Program-made: the position numbers and the translations under genes
Source: an uncultured Brachyspira sp.
Lineage (GTDB): Bacteria > Spirochaetota > Brachyspiria > Brachyspirales > Brachyspiraceae
DNA length: 56,132 nt
Assembly: GCF_934747485.1 (NCBI RefSeq)
Contig: NZ_CAKVGN010000009.1
Location: forward strand, 1-56,132
Direction of reading: 5' to 3'
Part shown: piece by piece, positions 53,290 through 56,132 of the stretch
Layout of the letters: the number at the start of each line of letters is the position of its first letter
Numbering within the stretch: position 1 is the stretch's first letter
Notes under the pieces: model-generated
Told to the model about the DNA's origin: nothing
What the model saw: only the letters and a program-made list of their open reading frames with translations
The model's database searches: none

Positions 53290-54636
53290 ATGAAAAATTG
53301 TAATATAAAAAATTTAATATATCTTGTTAATAGCTCTTTTAGAAATAAATCCTATAATTTAACATCAAAATTACTAAATGAGATAATTAAGTCAGACAAT
53401 ACTTCTTATAAGGCATATTGTCTGTTAGGATATATTATTTTTATAAAGTCAGAAAATAATATAGAGAAATTAAAACAAGCTATTAAGTATTTTGATACAT
53501 CTATAAAACTGCAAAAATATTATCCATTATCATACTATTATAGAATTAAGTCAAAAAAGAAATTAATAAAAATTTATAACAAAGAAAATTTAAATATTAA
53601 AAAAGAAATAAAGTCAGATATTGCTCAATTAAAAAAACTTGCAAATAATTATTTAATAAAAAATATAATAAGGAATTTCTTAAAAAATCCATTAGGCATT
53701 CAAAATAAAAAAACTTTAATTTTAAAAAATATTGAAGAGATAAAAGATTATATGATAAATTTTAATACTCAAAAAGTTAAATATGATTATTCTGATATTA
53801 TAGAAAATTATAATTATTTTATAGAAACAAACAATAATATAAAATATGATTTACATAATTTGAGAGGTTTTATTAAATTCAATTTAAATATATATGATGA
53901 AGCTTTAGAAGATTTCAATACTTCAATAAATCATAAATATTCAGACGGTTATTATAATAGGGCTAAACTTAAATACAAATTAAGAGAATATAGTGAGGCT
54001 TTAAGAGATTTTAAAAAAGCTAAACAAATATTTATGAGAGAATCTTCTTCAAATGTTGTAGATAGAATAAAATGCGACCATTATATTGCTTGGTGTAATT
54101 ATAAACTAAATAATATTGATATTGTTTTTGATGATATTGAAGTTGATGATATAATAGAAGATAATTCTTTAGCTTATTATAATATAGGAAAATTGAAGCT
54201 TCAATTTAAAAAGTATGATGAGGCTTATAAATATTTTTCTAAAATAGATAAAGATTGCAGAAATTATAAAAAGGCAAAATATTATATTCAGGCTTGTGAA
54301 TATAGAATGAATAATAATTATGATGATATAGAGTTTTTAGAAAATATTTTAAAATTACTTTCAATATATAAAGAAGAGAATGATTTTGGAAATGTAAATA
54401 ATCTCGGCAGTAAAATTTTAGAACATATTAAAAGATTTGATAAAAAGTCTTTTAATTATAATTATTATAGGGCTATAGCATTATACTATATTTATGAAGT
54501 AGGAGAGTATAATAAAAAATTAAAAAGGCAGTTGGTAGATAGTTTAAAAAATGTTCTAATTATGATTGAAGAGAAAAGAAGAGAATATTATACAATAAAA
54601 AAAATGCTTATGGATTTACAAAAATATGGCATCTGA
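53290..54636 (+). CDS. Tetratricopeptide-repeat protein
   Basis: From the ATG at 53290 the product has 448 residues with scattered TPR-like helices; the clearest are YDEALEDFNTSINHKYSDGY then YNRAKLKY and LREYSEALRDFKKAKQIF near residues 205-250. TPR arrays bind other proteins. No signal peptide is seen, so it is probably cytoplasmic. An ATG at 53269 is too close to the -10 box at 53251-53256 and is less likely. The stop overlaps the next gene by 11 bases, so the TPR protein and the MerR-like protein are translationally coupled and may interact. Confidence 0.75.
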   Translation: MKNCNIKNLIYLVNSSFRNKSYNLTSKLLNEIIKSDNTSYKAYCLLGYIIFIKSENNIEKLKQAIKYFDTSIKLQKYYPLSYYYRIKSKKKLIKIYNKENLNIKKEIKSDIAQLKKLANNYLIKNIIRNFLKNPLGIQNKKTLILKNIEEIKDYMINFNTQKVKYDYSDIIENYNYFIETNNNIKYDLHNLRGFIKFNLNIYDEALEDFNTSINHKYSDGYYNRAKLKYKLREYSEALRDFKKAKQIFMRESSSNVVDRIKCDHYIAWCNYKLNNIDIVFDDIEVDDIIEDNSLAYYNIGKLKLQFKKYDEAYKYFSKIDKDCRNYKKAKYYIQACEYRMNNNYDDIEFLENILKLLSIYKEENDFGNVNNLGSKILEHIKRFDKKSFNYNYYRAIALYYIYEVGEYNKKLKRQLVDSLKNVLIMIEEKRREYYTIKKMLMDLQKYGI

Positions 54637-55885
54637 AAATTTTAAAAAAGATATTATTTATAATAGTTTTAAATACAATAAAAAAGATGTTATTCCATCA
54701 TTGGATAATATAAAAAATAGCAGCAAAAATATTTATACTATTGAAAGTCTTTCTGGAAGAGAGAAAAAAGAAAATAAGGATTATAAATTAAGAAATATTA
54801 GCCTTTTTAAAGAAGGGGAATTTTCGTATAATGATTATAATATAGAATATCTTAATAAAGAAGAAATCAGAAATATTGATTTTAAAAGTAGTATTTATTT
54901 TTTTAGTGTAGATGCTTTTATAGAATATTATAATTGTGCTACCAATAAAAAAATAGAAACGCAAGATTATGTAGATAGAATTAAAGACAGACTAAAACAA
55001 AAAACCTATAAAAAATTAATACTTCCTGCATACAAACTAAAGAGTAAAGATACAAAAAAAGAAAAACATTTTTATATAACTCAAGAATTGGATATACTTG
55101 ATTTTTTAATTGATAATTTTGAGTTTGGTACGGATATAAGAGAGATATTATATAATATAAATTTAGATTATGTATGCTTTATAGAGAGAAAAATTAAGGC
55201 TTTATATAAGCAAATAATAAAAATAAAAAAATCAAATAATGAAAAAATATATTATGATTATAAACTATATTATATTGCGTTTTTTATTTATGATTATTAT
55301 AGACAAAAAAGAATTAATAAAAAAGATTATTATAAACTTATAGATATTTATAAAAAAGCTTATAAAAAAATTTTAAGAAATAAAGAAAATGAAAAATATT
55401 TTTACTATGGAGAGGAAGTAGAAAATAAAAGCAGTTATTATAATATAGATTTATTGAAAAAGTGCAGAGGTCTTTCGTATAATTTTAAAGACTATATTAA
55501 TTTACATTATAAACTTATAGATTATCAAATAGATCAAAAAAGATATTTAAAAAGATACACAGATTTTTTTAGCAGTCAAATATTAGTATTTTTATATTTT
55601 TTAGGTCATATTTCTAAGGCTGATTTTTTAGCTTTAAGAGAAAAGATAAAAAATTTAGAGGAGATGGGTTTGCCTTTAAAAAAATATAATATAGATTTAG
55701 AAGAAGAGGAAGAGAATATAATCTTTGAAGTATCATCTGCTAATAATTACAATATGCTTTTAATAGACTATATAGAGTTATATAATTTCACAAGGCTTTA
55801 TCATAAAAATAGCATCAAAAATTCTTATAAAAAATATGTTCAATTAATGTTAAAATCAAGTGAGCTTAAAAAAATTTTAAAATAA
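54626..55885 (+). CDS. MerR-like-motif protein, paralogue of the 48561 product
   Basis: The 419-residue protein has a MerR-like segment at about 92-175: FSVDAFIEYYNCATNKKIE, LILPAYKLKSKDTKKEKHFY, ITQELDILDFLIDN and TDIREI. It parallels the 51400 protein. The N-terminal 100 residues match the 48561 protein (KEGEFSYNDYNIEY, IYFF, then F-x-E-x-YN). The C-terminal half is rich in Lys, Tyr and Ile with helical character and no recognised domain. It overlaps the TPR gene by 11 bases. DNA binding is inferred from the motif only; the rest is unknown. Confidence 0.62.
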   Translation: MASENFKKDIIYNSFKYNKKDVIPSLDNIKNSSKNIYTIESLSGREKKENKDYKLRNISLFKEGEFSYNDYNIEYLNKEEIRNIDFKSSIYFFSVDAFIEYYNCATNKKIETQDYVDRIKDRLKQKTYKKLILPAYKLKSKDTKKEKHFYITQELDILDFLIDNFEFGTDIREILYNINLDYVCFIERKIKALYKQIIKIKKSNNEKIYYDYKLYYIAFFIYDYYRQKRINKKDYYKLIDIYKKAYKKILRNKENEKYFYYGEEVENKSSYYNIDLLKKCRGLSYNFKDYINLHYKLIDYQIDQKRYLKRYTDFFSSQILVFLYFLGHISKADFLALREKIKNLEEMGLPLKKYNIDLEEEEENIIFEVSSANNYNMLLIDYIELYNFTRLYHKNSIKNSYKKYVQLMLKSSELKKILK

Positions 55886-55888
55886 TTT

Positions 55889-55919
55889 TTGAAGTATTTA
55901 ATTTTTTTTTATACTTCAA
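55889..55919 (+). terminator. Hairpin terminator after the MerR-like gene
   Basis: TTGAAGTAT pairs perfectly with ATACTTCAA over 9 bp, with a T-rich loop. Confidence 0.6.
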
Positions 55920-55983
55920 ATGCAATATTTATTTTTTATTGTATAGTAGCTAAAAACAACTGAATAAAAAAAGGAGATAAAAA

Positions 55984-56132
55984 ATGAAAAAGTTTATTGT
56001 TTTAGTATTTGTTGTGGTATTATTTGCAACTTCTTGTATATCACAGCATAGACACATAGTTGGTAATGGGCCTCAGACTGGTATAAAAGTAGAAAGAAAA
56101 CAGTGGTATGCTTTATGGGGATTAGTTCCTGT
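55984..56132 (+). CDS. Small lipoprotein, 5' part (cut by window end)
   Basis: The partial frame starts MKKFIVLVFVVVLFATSC, a lipoprotein signal with lipobox ATSC. After the Cys it continues ISQHRHIVGNGPQTGIKVER and a KQWYALWGLVP segment, which resembles small spirochaetal lipoproteins of unknown function. AAGGAG before the ATG supports the start. The 3' end lies beyond the window. Confidence 0.7.
   Translation, partial: MKKFIVLVFVVVLFATSCISQHRHIVGNGPQTGIKVERKQWYALWGLVP

Overview
The window is a very AT-rich bacterial chromosome segment. Its gene content points to an anaerobic gut spirochaete, most likely Brachyspira: butyrate fermentation genes, a selenium/molybdenum-hydroxylase purine cluster, diderm outer-membrane proteins and lipoproteins. 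The genus call is inferred from recognised gene families and composition; no database search was made.

Layout. (1) 0.6-4.6 kb: a PP-loop ATPase and an orphan N6-adenine DNA methyltransferase in one operon, convergent with an outer-membrane protein gene whose first codons are a 15-copy pentanucleotide tract, so probably phase-variable. (2) 4.7-11.2 kb: housekeeping genes (pepT, an epimerase, a glycosyltransferase, thiL, tRNA-Thr, a PHP phosphatase) and a Mrr-type restriction gene broken by one in-frame stop. (3) 11.2-14 kb: an orphan peptide-binding lipoprotein flanked by copies of a mosaic intergenic repeat and by a duplicated scrap of the yqeB 3' end. (4) 14-36 kb: a 22-kb purine/uric-acid catabolic and molybdenum-hydroxylase cluster. 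It runs yqeB, xdhD, ygfK and ssnA on the minus strand; a YheO-type regulator, dpaL, ygeY, ygeW, arcC, an NCS2 permease, xdhA, xdhC, xdhB and a second NCS2 permease on the plus strand; then a yqeC-ygfJ fusion and an XdhC-type maturation factor on the minus strand. (5) 36-46.4 kb: butyrate metabolism and oxygen defence. This holds flavodiiron protein FprA, an acyl-CoA dehydrogenase/EtfA-domain/rubredoxin fusion, a butyryl-CoA:acetate CoA-transferase, a flavodoxin-ferredoxin protein, a degenerate cyclase-like protein, thl, crt, hbd and a group-3 truncated haemoglobin. (6) 46.4-56.1 kb: accessory genes: an ankyrin protein, two related beta-barrel proteins (the second broken by TGA), three MerR-like proteins, a TPR protein, an Smr-domain protein, a 38-codon small ORF and the start of a lipoprotein. 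A terminator-plus-promoter module is duplicated here.

How the genes fit together. The purine cluster can import purine bases, oxidise or reduce them on selenium-dependent molybdenum enzymes, and open the ring. Diaminopropionate is then cleaved to pyruvate and ammonia (DpaL), and ATP is recovered from carbamoyl phosphate (YgeW/ArcC). Pyruvate-derived acetyl-CoA can enter the thl-hbd-crt-ACAD-But route to butyrate. The ACAD fusion ends in rubredoxin and lies beside FprA, whose usual donor is rubredoxin, which suggests a built-in outlet of electrons to oxygen.

Most notable: the ACAD-EtfA-rubredoxin/FprA pair, the phase-variable outer-membrane protein, the dyad operator candidates at 22.0 and 42.7 kb, the duplicated regulatory module with its MerR-like paralogues, and the repeat and duplication scars around 11-14 kb.
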